Part shown: in pieces, positions 54,565 through 63,061 of the stretch
Layout: each line of letters opens with the position of its first letter
How positions within the stretch are numbered: the first letter of the stretch is position 1
Source: Ramlibacter terrae
GTDB lineage: Bacteria > Pseudomonadota > Gammaproteobacteria > Burkholderiales > Burkholderiaceae_C
Direction of reading: 5' to 3'
NCBI GenBank assembly: GCA_013127575.1
Contig: CP053418.1
Coordinates: 4,030,001-4,094,000, forward strand
DNA length: 64,000 nt
Position numbers and translations under genes: made by a program
The notes under the pieces: model-generated
What the model was told of the DNA's origin: nothing
Databases searched by the model: none
The model's input: the letters and a program-made list of their open reading frames with translations, nothing else

Positions 54565-55524
54565 TCAACGGCCGACGCGGCCCGACTGCCCCGGCGGGAG
54601 GAGCGCGGCGACCTGCAGGTTGCGGGCGCCGAGGAACTTGTGCGGGTCCTGGTAGACCCCCTGCACCATCACCTCGAAATGCAGGTGCGGCCCGGTGGAG
54701 CGGCCGCTGCTGCCGACCTCGGCCAGCTTCTGGCCGCGCTTGACCAGGTCGCCTTTCTTCACCAGCAGCCGGGAGGCGTGGGCGTAGCGGGTCACGAGGT
54801 CGTTGCCATGGTCGACCTCGACCATGTTGCCGTACGCGAAATGCGTTTCGGCCGCCACCACCACGCCGCCGGCGGCGGCCGCATGGATGGCGGTGCCCGG
54901 GTCGGCACGGAAGTCCAGGCCGGTGTGCAGGGCCGAACGGCCGGTGAACGGGTCGATGCGCCAGCCGAAGGCCGAACCGACCTGGCCGACCTGCACCGGC
55001 TTCTGGGTGGGGATCATCAGCTTGTTGACGCGCTGGTCGAACAGCCGCGTCTCCATGACCGTCAGCAGGTCCTTGCGGTGGTCGGCGAGTTCGTCGAGGT
55101 GCACCAGCGTGTCCTGCAGTTCCTCCATCGACAGCGGGCGGCCGGACACCAGCGCGCCACCGCGGCCGGGCACGGTCTTGAGTTCGTTCGGGTTCACGCC
55201 CGCCAGCCCGGAGACGCGCTCGCCCGGGGCTTCGAGCTGCATCATCTTGGCCTGCATCTCGCCGAGCTTGCGGGCCATGGCGTCGACGTTCTCGCGCAGG
55301 AACCGGTCGCGCTGGGCCAGTTCGTCGCTGGCCAGCGGCTGCACGAGCGTCCCGAGCACCGGCCATCCTTCGCGGGCGCTCTTCTGCACGACCCAGTGGT
55401 ACAGCATGCCCGCCAGCACCAGCAGCAGCAGCGAGAACGCCGCGAAGGCGAGCGCCAGCCGGGCGCCGCTCAGGCGGAGCGTGCGGGTCCCGGCGAGCCG
55501 CTCATCCGTGATAATGAAATGCAC
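54565..55524 (-). CDS. M23-family (LytM) peptidoglycan endopeptidase-like protein
   Basis: 319 residues, unbroken. One N-terminal membrane helix (LALAFAAFSLLLLVLAGMLY), a coiled-coil stretch (LRENVDAMARKLGEMQAKMM) and a C-terminal LytM domain with zinc ligands in SALHTGLDFRADPGTA and STGPHLHFEVMVQG. Inner-membrane protein with the catalytic domain in the periplasm. The 177-bp gap to secA contains two CCGCCGGGCGG-type inverted repeats and no ORF. It is divergent from dciA, 26 bases away. Confidence 0.9.
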   Translation of the reverse strand: MHFIITDERLAGTRTLRLSGARLALAFAAFSLLLLVLAGMLYHWVVQKSAREGWPVLGTLVQPLASDELAQRDRFLRENVDAMARKLGEMQAKMMQLEAPGERVSGLAGVNPNELKTVPGRGGALVSGRPLSMEELQDTLVHLDELADHRKDLLTVMETRLFDQRVNKLMIPTQKPVQVGQVGSAFGWRIDPFTGRSALHTGLDFRADPGTAIHAAAAGGVVVAAETHFAYGNMVEVDHGNDLVTRYAHASRLLVKKGDLVKRGQKLAEVGSSGRSTGPHLHFEVMVQGVYQDPHKFLGARNLQVAALLPPGQSGRVGR

Positions 55525-55550
55525 TTGTTCCCCTCTTCCTCTTCTTCTGC

Positions 55551-55868
55551 GTGCAGCCCCTGACCCGTCGCCACCAAGCGGTGCCCCTGCACGAGGCGGC
55601 CGAAGGTTCGCCCACGCTGGCCGGGCTCGCGCGGCTGGCGCGCGAATCGGGCGAACGCCTCAAGGCGATCGAGCTTTCCATTCCGCCGGCGCTGCGTGCC
55701 TCGATCCGGCCGGGGCCGATCGAGGGCACCAGCTGGTGCCTGCTGGTCGAAACCAGCGCCGCCGCGGCCAAGCTGCGGCAACTGCTTCCGGTGCTGCAAG
55801 CCAAGCTCAACAGCAAGGGCTGGCAGGTTACCGCAATCCGCCTGAAGGTTGGAAGCCACCAGAAGTAA
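55551..55868 (+). CDS. dciA: DciA-type (DUF721) replicative helicase loader protein
   Basis: 105 residues from GTG at 55551; no in-frame ATG lies upstream. The protein reads ASIRPGPIEGTSWCLLVETS, AAAAKLRQLLPVLQAKLNSK and WQVTAIRLKV, the C-terminal DUF721 pattern. DciA loads the DnaB helicase in bacteria without DnaC. Position beside the M23 peptidase and secA supports the call. Moderately confident, because this short family is divergent. Confidence 0.75.
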   Translation: MQPLTRRHQAVPLHEAAEGSPTLAGLARLARESGERLKAIELSIPPALRASIRPGPIEGTSWCLLVETSAAAAKLRQLLPVLQAKLNSKGWQVTAIRLKVGSHQK

Positions 55869-55938
55869 GCAGGGGCTCCGCCGGTCGGGCGCGAGGCGCC
55901 GATTGTCTGCTCAGTCGGCGGCTTTGCCAAGCGAGCGT

Positions 55939-56657
55939 TCAGCCGGCCGCCCCGAGGGCCGTCGAAATCGCCCGCGCCGCCGCGATCACGTGCAGGCTGT
56001 GCCCGCGTTGGAGGCGTTCGGTGGGCATGGTGAGCGTCACGGCCCCCCACCAGCTCCCTGGCGCGCGTCGAAGCACGGCGCCGAAATGCCCGCGAGCTGC
56101 GGCACGCGGTCGCCGCTCACCACCAGCACGCCGTCGCGCCGGATCTGCGCGTAGCGCTCGCCCTGCGCTCCCGAGAACGCCATCAGCACGTGGCCGCCGG
56201 CCCCGCGGTCCAGCGGCAGCACGTCGCCGGTCCGGATGTGGTCGCGCACCGGGTTCGGTGAGTCCACACGGTACAGGCACAAGCGCGCTTCGCCCCGGCG
56301 CACGTGGAAGGCCGCACTCTCGCCGGTCAGGTCGACCAGAGCGCGCAACTGCGGCATCACCACCAGTTCCAGCGAGAACGACGCCGCATACACGGCATAC
56401 AGGCGCGCGACACCGGGCCCGAGGCGATAGCGGCCGTCCGCGCCCCGCAGCACCAGCTGCGCGTGCTGCAGCGAGGCCAGCAGGCGCAGCACCGTGCTCT
56501 TGTGCTGCTGCGAGCGCTCGGCCAGGTCGTGCAGGCCGAGCGCGTCCTCGCCGCGGCGGAACGCCGTCAGCAACGACAGCGCGCGGTCGACAGCGGCGGT
56601 GCCGCCGGGGGCGGCTTGCTGTTCGGCGACCGAGGCGCTCTGGGCTTTGCGGGGCAT
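55939..56657 (-). CDS. IclR-family transcriptional regulator
   Basis: About 240 residues. The N-terminal winged helix is AAVDRALSLLTAFRRGEDAL, then GLHDLAERSQQHKSTVLRLL. The IclR effector domain has LYAVYAASFSLELVVMPQLR, LCLYRVDSPNPVRDHIRTGD and LPLDRGAGGHVLMAFSGAQG. Breaks cluster near 56056. It is divergent from the FAH-family gene, with two palindromes between them. IclR proteins often control aromatic-acid operons, which fits the neighbours. Confidence 0.88.
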
Positions 56658-56682
56658 GGCGGGGTTCCTGTCTGTTCAAGTG

Positions 56683-56696
56683 CGGTTTCGAAACCG
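56683..56696. promoter_or_regulatory. Perfect 14-bp palindrome, candidate IclR operator
   Basis: CGGTTTCGAAACCG in the divergent gap between the IclR gene (56657, minus) and the FAH-family gene (56751, plus). TTTCGAAA-centred dyads are typical for IclR-family binding. Confidence 0.55.
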
Positions 56697-56698
56697 GC

Positions 56699-56728
56699 TA
56701 GAATTCTGTCTCGTCGAACGATATTCTA
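56699..56728. promoter_or_regulatory. Second inverted repeat in the IclR/FAH divergent promoter
   Basis: TAGAAT (56699-56704) and ATTCTA (56723-56728) with an 18-base spacer that itself contains CTCGTCGAACG. A/T-rich, probably overlapping the promoter of the catabolic operon; either half could include -10 type sequence. Confidence 0.4.
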
Positions 56729-56750
56729 TCTAGCAAAACGGACACGGTTC

Positions 56751-57644
56751 ATGAAGATTGCGCGTTTCAATGAAGGCCGGATCGGGGTGGTGGTGGATGA
56801 CCAACACCTCGTCGACATCAGCAGCATCGCCGGGTGCGACCCGCAGCAATGGCCGCCCGTGGCAGTCACCTCCCTGATCGCGCGCTTCGCCGCCCTGCGC
56901 CCGGCGATCGAATCCGCGCTGCCCGGCCTGCCGCGCATCCCGCTGGCTTCCGTCAAGCTGCTGACGCCGGTGCCATGGCCGAACAAGGTCATCGCCTACC
57001 CGGTCAACTACCACGACCACGGCCGGGAGATGCAGGCGAACTACCGCGCCACGCACCGGGGCTTCTTCCTCAAGCCGAACTCCTCGCTCTCGGGCGCGGG
57101 CGAGCCGGTGGTGCTGCCGAACGTGCCGACGCGCGAGGTGCACCACGAGTCCGAACTGGCCATCGTGATCGGCAAGGAAGGCCGCGGCATCGCCCGCGAC
57201 GACTGGCGCGACTACGTGTTCGGCTACGGCTGCCTGCTCGACATGGTGGTGCGCGGCCGCGAGGAGCGCGTGTTCCGCAAGGCCTACGACAGCTTCTGCC
57301 CGGTCGGCCCTCGGCTCGTGACCCCAGACGAAGTGGGCGACCCGGCGCAGCTGGAGATGCAGCTGTGGGTCAACGGCGAACTCAGGCAGCACGCCAACAC
57401 CCGTGACCTGGTGCTCGACATTCCCGGGATGATCGAGATGGCGTCCGCCGTGATGACGCTCTACCCCGGCGACATCATCGCCACCGGCACGCCGGCCGGC
57501 GTCGGCCCGGTGCAGCCCGGCGACAAGGTGCGCATCCGGATCGAGCGCGTCGGCGAAATGACCGTGGACGTGGTGCGCGGCACCACCGGCGCCACGCCGG
57601 TGTTCGACACGCCTTACACCCCGGACATCGTCAAGCAGAAATGA
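56751..57644 (+). CDS. FAH-family hydrolase (fumarylpyruvate/maleylpyruvate hydrolase-like)
   Basis: 297 residues, unbroken. Fold and metal site: KVIAYPVNYHDHGREMQANY, FFLKPNSSLSGAGEPVVLPN, HHESELAIVIGKEGRGIARD and PGDIIATGTPAGVGPVQPGD. Together with the gentisate-dioxygenase-like cupin gene that overlaps it (ATGA), it most likely hydrolyses the ring-cleavage product. No maleylpyruvate isomerase gene is seen in this cluster, so direct hydrolysis of maleylpyruvate or an alkylated analogue is possible. That point is inference. Confidence 0.87.
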   Translation: MKIARFNEGRIGVVVDDQHLVDISSIAGCDPQQWPPVAVTSLIARFAALRPAIESALPGLPRIPLASVKLLTPVPWPNKVIAYPVNYHDHGREMQANYRATHRGFFLKPNSSLSGAGEPVVLPNVPTREVHHESELAIVIGKEGRGIARDDWRDYVFGYGCLLDMVVRGREERVFRKAYDSFCPVGPRLVTPDEVGDPAQLEMQLWVNGELRQHANTRDLVLDIPGMIEMASAVMTLYPGDIIATGTPAGVGPVQPGDKVRIRIERVGEMTVDVVRGTTGATPVFDTPYTPDIVKQK

Positions 57645-58578
57645 GCGACGCCAACCTGCAGGCGCTCTACGCGTCGATCTACGGGCTGCACATGGAAGGC
57701 GGCTGGCACCGCAAGGCGCCGGCCCTGTGGCCGCAGCCGCGCGAGAACTTCCACCCGAACCTCTGGCGCTACGCCGACGTGAAGCCGATCCCGGAAGTGG
57801 CCGGCGGCTGGTCGACCACCACCGGCCGACCGCCGCAACCTGACCATGACCAACCCGGTCGAGGGCAACCTCTATGCGACGGTGCGCACGCTGGTGGGGG
57901 CCTACCAGTCGATCAAGCCGGGCGAAAAGGCCGAATCCCATCGCCACACGCCGAACGCGCTGCGCATCATCCCGGAAGGCCACGGCACCTACACGGTGGT
58001 CAACGGCACCCGGCTCGAGATGCGGCCCGGCGACGTGCTGCTGACGCCGAGCTGGAACTGGCACTCGCACGAGGCGGTCGGCCCCGACGACTGCTACTGG
58101 GTCGACGTGCTCGACGTGCCGCTGGTGCACCTGCTGGAGCCCATGTTCTTCGAGCGGCATCCCGACAAGTTCGAGCCGGTGACGCAGGCAGCCTCGCATT
58201 CGCCGCTGGCTTTCCGCTGGGAAGACTCGCTGCGCGGCCTCGATGCCGCCGGCGCACCCGCGCACGGCATGGCGGCGCGCGAGATCGAGCTCGGCGCCCC
58301 CGCGCTCAAGACCATCGCCGTCCATGTGCAGCGCCTGCCCGCCGGCTTCGCCTCGGCCACCCACCGCACCACGGCCAACGCGGTGTTCACGGTGATCGAA
58401 GGAGAAGGCACCACCCGCGCCGGCGACGCCGAGATGCACTGGAAGCGCGGCGACGTGTTCGCCCTGCCCGCCTGGCGCGCCTACCGGCACACCGTGGCGC
58501 AAGACGCCCACCGGGTGCGCGTGAGCGACGAGCCGGTGCTGCGCGCCTTCGACCCTGCTGCGCACCCAGGCGCACTGA
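57641..58578 (+). CDS. Cupin ring-cleavage dioxygenase, gentisate 1,2-dioxygenase-like
   Basis: About 312 residues with two cupin domains. The first carries the iron-binding pair in AESHRHTPNALRIIPEGHG and a third His in TPSWNWHSHEAVG; the second is QRLPAGFASATHRTTANAVF. The HRH motif with NALR is typical of gentisate and related dioxygenases, which open the ring of 2,5-dihydroxybenzoates. Breaks near 57823 (CCTGG context) and 58553; repair of the latter gives a short end LLRTQAH and stop at 58578. Somewhat shorter than classical enzymes of about 350 residues. Confidence 0.8.
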
Positions 58579-58644
58579 ACCCCCGCGATCCGCGCGCAGC
58601 CGCGTGCGGGTCCCCACCCTGTTCCAAGAACGGAGAGCCTCGTG

Positions 58645-59619
58645 ATGAACACCCCCTCTGGACCCGCAAGACCTTCGTGCGCGCCCTCTTCGCCGCCACC
58701 GGCGTGCTGGCGCTCGGCGCCGCCTCGGCGCAGGACTATCCCTCGCGCACCATCCGCATCGTGACGCCCTACGACCCGGGCAGCATGGTCGACGCCACCA
58801 GCCGCATCGTCGCCGACGAGCTGAGCAAGAAGCTCGGCCAGCCGGTGATCGTGGAGAACAAGTCGGGCGGCTTGGGCATGGTGGCGATGAACACGCTCCT
58901 GGCCGCGCCCGCCGACGGCTACACGCTGCTGACCGACACGCCCGCCTCCGCGATCAACCCGACGCTGAACAAGGCGCGCTACAACCCCAAGGCCGATATC
59001 GCGCCGATCGCGCAGTTCATGAAGCTGCCGTTCGTGATCGCCACCAGCCCCAACCTCAAGGTGAAGAATGCCGCCGACCTGGTGGCGCTGGCGAAGAAGG
59101 AACCGGGGGCGATCAACATCGCGGTGGCCGGCACCTCCACCGGCCTCGTGGGCGACCTGTTCGCGATGCAGACCGGCACCAGGTTCCTGAACGTCCCGTA
59201 CAAGGGCGCCGGCGCGGCCACCCCGGCCGTGCTGAAGAACGAAGCCCGGGTGATCTTCCTCGACTCGGCCAACCTCGCGCCGCACATCACCGAAGGCAAG
59301 CTCACCGGCCTCCGGTGACGGGCGACGAACGCGCGCCGAACATCAAGGACGTGCCGACAGCCGGGAAGCCGGCTTCGCCGCCTTCGACGCCACCACGGTT
59401 CGGCATGTTCGCGCGCGCCGGCGTGCCGCAGGACGTGCAGAACAAGCTGAATGCCGCCGTCCGTGAAGTGATGGCCGGCCCGCGCCTGCAGGAGTACCTG
59501 AAGTCGCGCGGCGCCACCGGCTCGAACATGACCAACGCCGAGTTCAAGGGGGCTTCTTCCACAAGGAAGTCGACCGCTGGGCCGAGGTCATCAAGAAGGC
59601 CGACATCAAGGCCAACTGA
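58645..59619 (+). CDS. Bug/TctC-family tripartite tricarboxylate transporter binding protein
   Basis: About 326 residues. After MNTPLWTRKTFVRALFAATG a signal peptide ends near ASAQ. Family features: DYPSRTIRIVTPYDPGSMVD, KLGQPVIVENKSGGLGMVAM, LLAAPADGYTLLTDTPASAI, FLNVPYKGAGAATPAVL and a C-terminal HKEVDRWAEVIKKADIK. Breaks near 58652, 59312, 59365, 59396 and 59555. Bug proteins bind small carboxylates in the periplasm; here probably the aromatic acid used by the operon. Confidence 0.87.
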
Positions 59620-59638
59620 GACACCAAGGGGAATGAAC

Positions 59639-60825
59639 ATGCGAGTCCTGATTGCGGGCGGTGGAATCGGCGGCCTCGCCGCGGCGGCGGCGCTGCTGCA
59701 GCGTGGCATCGACGTCGACGTGTACGAACAGGCGCCGGAACTGAAGGAAGTGGGCGCCGGAATCCAGATCAGCCCGAACGGCAACAAGGTGCTGGACGCG
59801 CTCGGCGTGTTCGAGCAGCTGCGCGCCGTCTCGTGCGACCCGGAGCGCAAGGAGTTCCGGCTGTGGAACACCGGCAAGCCCGGCCGATGTTCAGCCCGGG
59901 CAAATCGGTCATCGCGCAGTACGGCTACCCGTACCTCACGGTGTACCGGCCCGACCTGCACCAGGCGCTGGCCGACCGCGTGCGCGCGCTCAAGGCCGAC
60001 GCCATCCACCTCGACAGCCCGGTGGCGGGCTGCGTGCAGGACGAGAACGCCGCGACGCTGCAGCTGCGCGACGGCCGCCGCATCGTCGGCGATGCGCTGA
60101 TCGGCTGCGACGGCGTGCGCTCGGTGGTCCGCAACACGCTGTGGGGCAAGACCGATCCGGAATTCACCGGCATGGTTGCCTGGCGTGGACTGATCCCGAT
60201 GGAACAGTTGCCCGAGCACATGCGCGCGTCGGTCGGCTCCACGGATCGGGCCGCGCGGGCACGTGGTCAGTTATCCGCTGCACCGCGCCAAGTACATGAA
60301 CTTCGTGGCCACCATCGAAGGCAAGACTGGGACGCGCCGGGCGCCATGGCGCCGGGGACGGTGGAGGAATGCCTGGCCGACTTCGCCGGCTGGCACGAGG
60401 ACGTGCAGGCCATGATCCGCTGCTCGCCCACGCTGCTGAAGTGGGCGCTGTTCGCCCGCGACCCGATCCCGCGCTGGACGCAGGGCCGCATCACGCTGCT
60501 GGGCGACGCCGCGCACGCGACGCTGCCCTTCCTGGCGCAGGGCGCCGTGCATTCGATCGAAGACGGCACCGTGCTGGCGCGCTGCCTGCAAGACGTGGCC
60601 GCCGGCGCCATCCCCGGCGCGCTGATCCGCTACGAGAAGGCGCGCATCGAGCGCACGAGCGCCATGGTGCGCGGCGCCACCGCCAACACGGCGCTGTTCC
60701 ACAGCCCCGAACTGGCGACGGAAGCATCGGCGGAGCCCTACCTGCAGAAGGAATGGAGCGCCGCGCCGATCCGCGACCGCTACCACTGGCTGTACGCCTA
60801 CGACGCCAACACGGTGGCCGTATGA
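59639..60825 (+). CDS. FAD-dependent aromatic-acid hydroxylase (salicylate/3-hydroxybenzoate type)
   Basis: About 397 residues of the class A flavoprotein monooxygenases. FAD motif MRVLIAGGGIGGLAAAAALL, QISPNGNKVLDALGVFEQL, the DG motif in ALIGCDGVRSVVRNTLWG and the second FAD contact in ITLLGDAAHATLPFLAQGAV. With a gentisate-type dioxygenase next door, 3-hydroxybenzoate 6-hydroxylation or salicylate 5-hydroxylation to a gentisate is the likely reaction. Breaks near 59882, 60247 and 60328 all lie at CCTGG. The stop overlaps the next ATG. An alternative Met lies two codons upstream. Confidence 0.87.
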
Positions 60826-61775
60826 GCGCAGCGGCTTCCCCGGCCATGCTGGTGAGCGAAGTCGGCCCGCGCGACGGCCTGCAGTCGATCCAGCGCACCA
60901 TGCCGACCGCCGACAAGCTGCGCTGGATCACGGCGCTGCACGCGGCCGGCGTGCGCGAGATCGAGGTCGGTTCCTTCGTGCCGCCGGCGCTGCTGCCGCA
61001 GATGGCGGACACGGCGGAAGTGGTGGCGCACGCGCTCACCCTGCCCGGCCTGATCGTCGCCGCACTGGCGCCCAACCTGCGTGGCGCGCAGGCGGCTTTC
61101 GCGGCCGGCGTGCACAAGCTGACGATCCCGGTTTCGGTCACCGAGGCGCATTCGCTCGCGAACGTCCGCAAGACCCACGAGCAGGTCTTCACCGACCTGG
61201 CCGCGATCAGCGCGCTCAAGCGCGAGCAGTACCCGCAGGTCGAACTCGAAGCCGGCCTTTCTGTCGCCTTCGGCTGCACGCTGGCCGGCCCGGTAAGCGA
61301 CGACGACACCCTGCACATCGCCGAACGCGCGGCCGCGGCCGGCGTCGACGTGGTCGGCCTGTCCGACACCAGCGGCTACGCCGAACCGCGCCAGGTTCGG
61401 CGCCTGTTCACGCGCCTCGCCAGCGAACTCGGCAACCGCGCCGGCGGCGCACACTTCCACAATACGCGCGGACAAGGCCTCGCCAACGTGCTGGCCGCGA
61501 TCGAAGCCGGCGTGACCACCTTCGACGCAAGCCGGGGCGGCATCGGCGGCTGCCCGTACGCGCCCGGCGCCAGCGGCAACATCGTCACCGAAGACCTCGT
61601 CTTCCTGCTGGAGGCGATGGGCTTTTCCACCGGCATCGACGTCGAGCGCCTGATCGCGGCGCGGCGCGTGGTGCAGGAAGCACTCGCCGGCGAGCCGCTG
61701 TACGGCATGGTCGCCGAAGCCGGCCTGCCCAAGGGCTTCACCTACGCAACCCAACAGGCACTGACAGCCGCATGA
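60822..61775 (+). CDS. HMG-CoA-lyase-like enzyme
   Basis: 317 residues, unbroken. TIM-barrel lyase of the DRE-TIM family: VSEVGPRDGLQSIQRTMPTA at the N-terminus, VAFGCTLAGPVSDDDTLHIA, DTSGYAEPRQVRRLF and the glycine-rich catalytic-Cys loop GGIGGCPYAPGASGNIVTED. The usual metal motif HxHD reads HFHNTRGQG here, with Asn and Arg replacing the customary Asp and Tyr, so the substrate may not be HMG-CoA. Coupling to the CoA transferase suggests cleavage of a malyl- or citramalyl-like CoA ester. Overlaps both neighbours. Confidence 0.87.
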   Translation: MSAAASPAMLVSEVGPRDGLQSIQRTMPTADKLRWITALHAAGVREIEVGSFVPPALLPQMADTAEVVAHALTLPGLIVAALAPNLRGAQAAFAAGVHKLTIPVSVTEAHSLANVRKTHEQVFTDLAAISALKREQYPQVELEAGLSVAFGCTLAGPVSDDDTLHIAERAAAAGVDVVGLSDTSGYAEPRQVRRLFTRLASELGNRAGGAHFHNTRGQGLANVLAAIEAGVTTFDASRGGIGGCPYAPGASGNIVTEDLVFLLEAMGFSTGIDVERLIAARRVVQEALAGEPLYGMVAEAGLPKGFTYATQQALTAA

Positions 61776-62959
61776 CTTCCCCTGCAGCCAACCTGCCGCT
61801 CGCCGGCGTGCGGGTGGTCGAATTCACGCACATGGTGATGGGACCCTCGTGCGGCATGATCCTGGCCGACCTCGGCGCCGAAGTGATCAAGGTCGAGCCG
61901 CTGCACGGCGACGCGACGCGCCGCCTGCTCGGTTCGGGCGTGGGCTTCTTCCCCACCTTCAACCGCAACAAGAAGAGCGTGGCCATCGACATGGCCGATC
62001 CGCGCGGGCTCGACGTCGTGCTGAAGCTCGTCGCCACCGCCGACGTCTTCAGCGAGAACTTCAAGAACGGCGCCATGGAGCGCATGGGCCTCGACTATGC
62101 GCGCCTGTCGAAGCTGAACCCGCGGCTGGTGTACGTCTCGCACAAGGGCTTCCTGCCCGGCCCGTACGACCACCGCACGGCGCTCGACGAGGTCGTGCAG
62201 ATGATGGGCGGCCTCGCGTACATGACCGGTCCCGAAGGCCGGCCGCTGCGCGCCGGTGCGTCGGTCAACGACATCATGGGCGGCATGTTCGGCGCCATCG
62301 GCACGATGGCGGCGTTGCGCGCGCGCGAGACCACGGGACGCGGGCAGGAAGTGCTGTCGTCCCTGTTCGAGAACAACATCCTGCTGGTGGCCGCGCACAT
62401 GATGCAGTACGCCGTCACCGGCAAGCCGGCCGCTCCCATGCCCAGCCGCATCTCGGCACGGGGCATCTACGACGTGTTCGCGGTCCGCGACGGCGAGCAG
62501 ATCTTCCCGGCGATCGTCTCGGACACGCAGTGGAAGGTGTTCTGCCAGGCCTTCGGCTTCGGCGACCTGCTGGCGGACCCGCGGCTGGCGACCAACAACC
62601 AGCGCGTCACCGAGCGTGGCTGGATGATGCCGGCGCTGCGCGAGCGCCTCGCCACGCGGCCCGCCGCCGAGATCGCGGCGACGTTCGAGCAGGCCGGATT
62701 GCCGTACGCTCCCATCAAGGCGCCGCACGAACTGCTGGACGATCCGCACCTGGTCGCCACCGGCGGGCTGGCGCCGATGCACCTGCCGGACGGCCGCGAA
62801 GTGTCGACGCCGCTGCTGCCCCTGATGCTGGGCGGCGAGCGGCTGCCGGTGCGGCAGGACCCGCCGGCCATCGGCGCCCACACCGGCGAAGTGATGGCCG
62901 GCCTCGGCTATACGGAGGCGGACGTGCGCGCGCTGCGCGACGCGAAGGTCGTGGCCTGA
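61772..62959 (+). CDS. Class III (CaiB/BaiF) CoA transferase
   Basis: 395 residues, unbroken. Family features: LAGVRVVEFTHMVMGPSCGM, ILADLGAEVIKVEPLHGDAT, GVGFFPTFNRNKKSVAIDMA, GPEGRPLRAGASVNDIMGGM with the catalytic Asp, and a C-terminal APIKAPHELLDDPHLVATGG. It transfers CoA between carboxylic acids. The ATG overlaps the lyase stop, so the transferase probably activates the acid that the lyase then cleaves. Last gene of the IclR-linked operon. Confidence 0.92.
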   Translation: MTSPAANLPLAGVRVVEFTHMVMGPSCGMILADLGAEVIKVEPLHGDATRRLLGSGVGFFPTFNRNKKSVAIDMADPRGLDVVLKLVATADVFSENFKNGAMERMGLDYARLSKLNPRLVYVSHKGFLPGPYDHRTALDEVVQMMGGLAYMTGPEGRPLRAGASVNDIMGGMFGAIGTMAALRARETTGRGQEVLSSLFENNILLVAAHMMQYAVTGKPAAPMPSRISARGIYDVFAVRDGEQIFPAIVSDTQWKVFCQAFGFGDLLADPRLATNNQRVTERGWMMPALRERLATRPAAEIAATFEQAGLPYAPIKAPHELLDDPHLVATGGLAPMHLPDGREVSTPLLPLMLGGERLPVRQDPPAIGAHTGEVMAGLGYTEADVRALRDAKVVA

Positions 62960-63061
62960 GTCGCGCGCGCCAGGCGGCGGACGGGGGCGAGGACTCCGCT
63001 CGCGATCGCCTGCGGTCTGCGCTGACATGCAGGCCGCGGAGGCCGAACCAGACTCGCCGGC

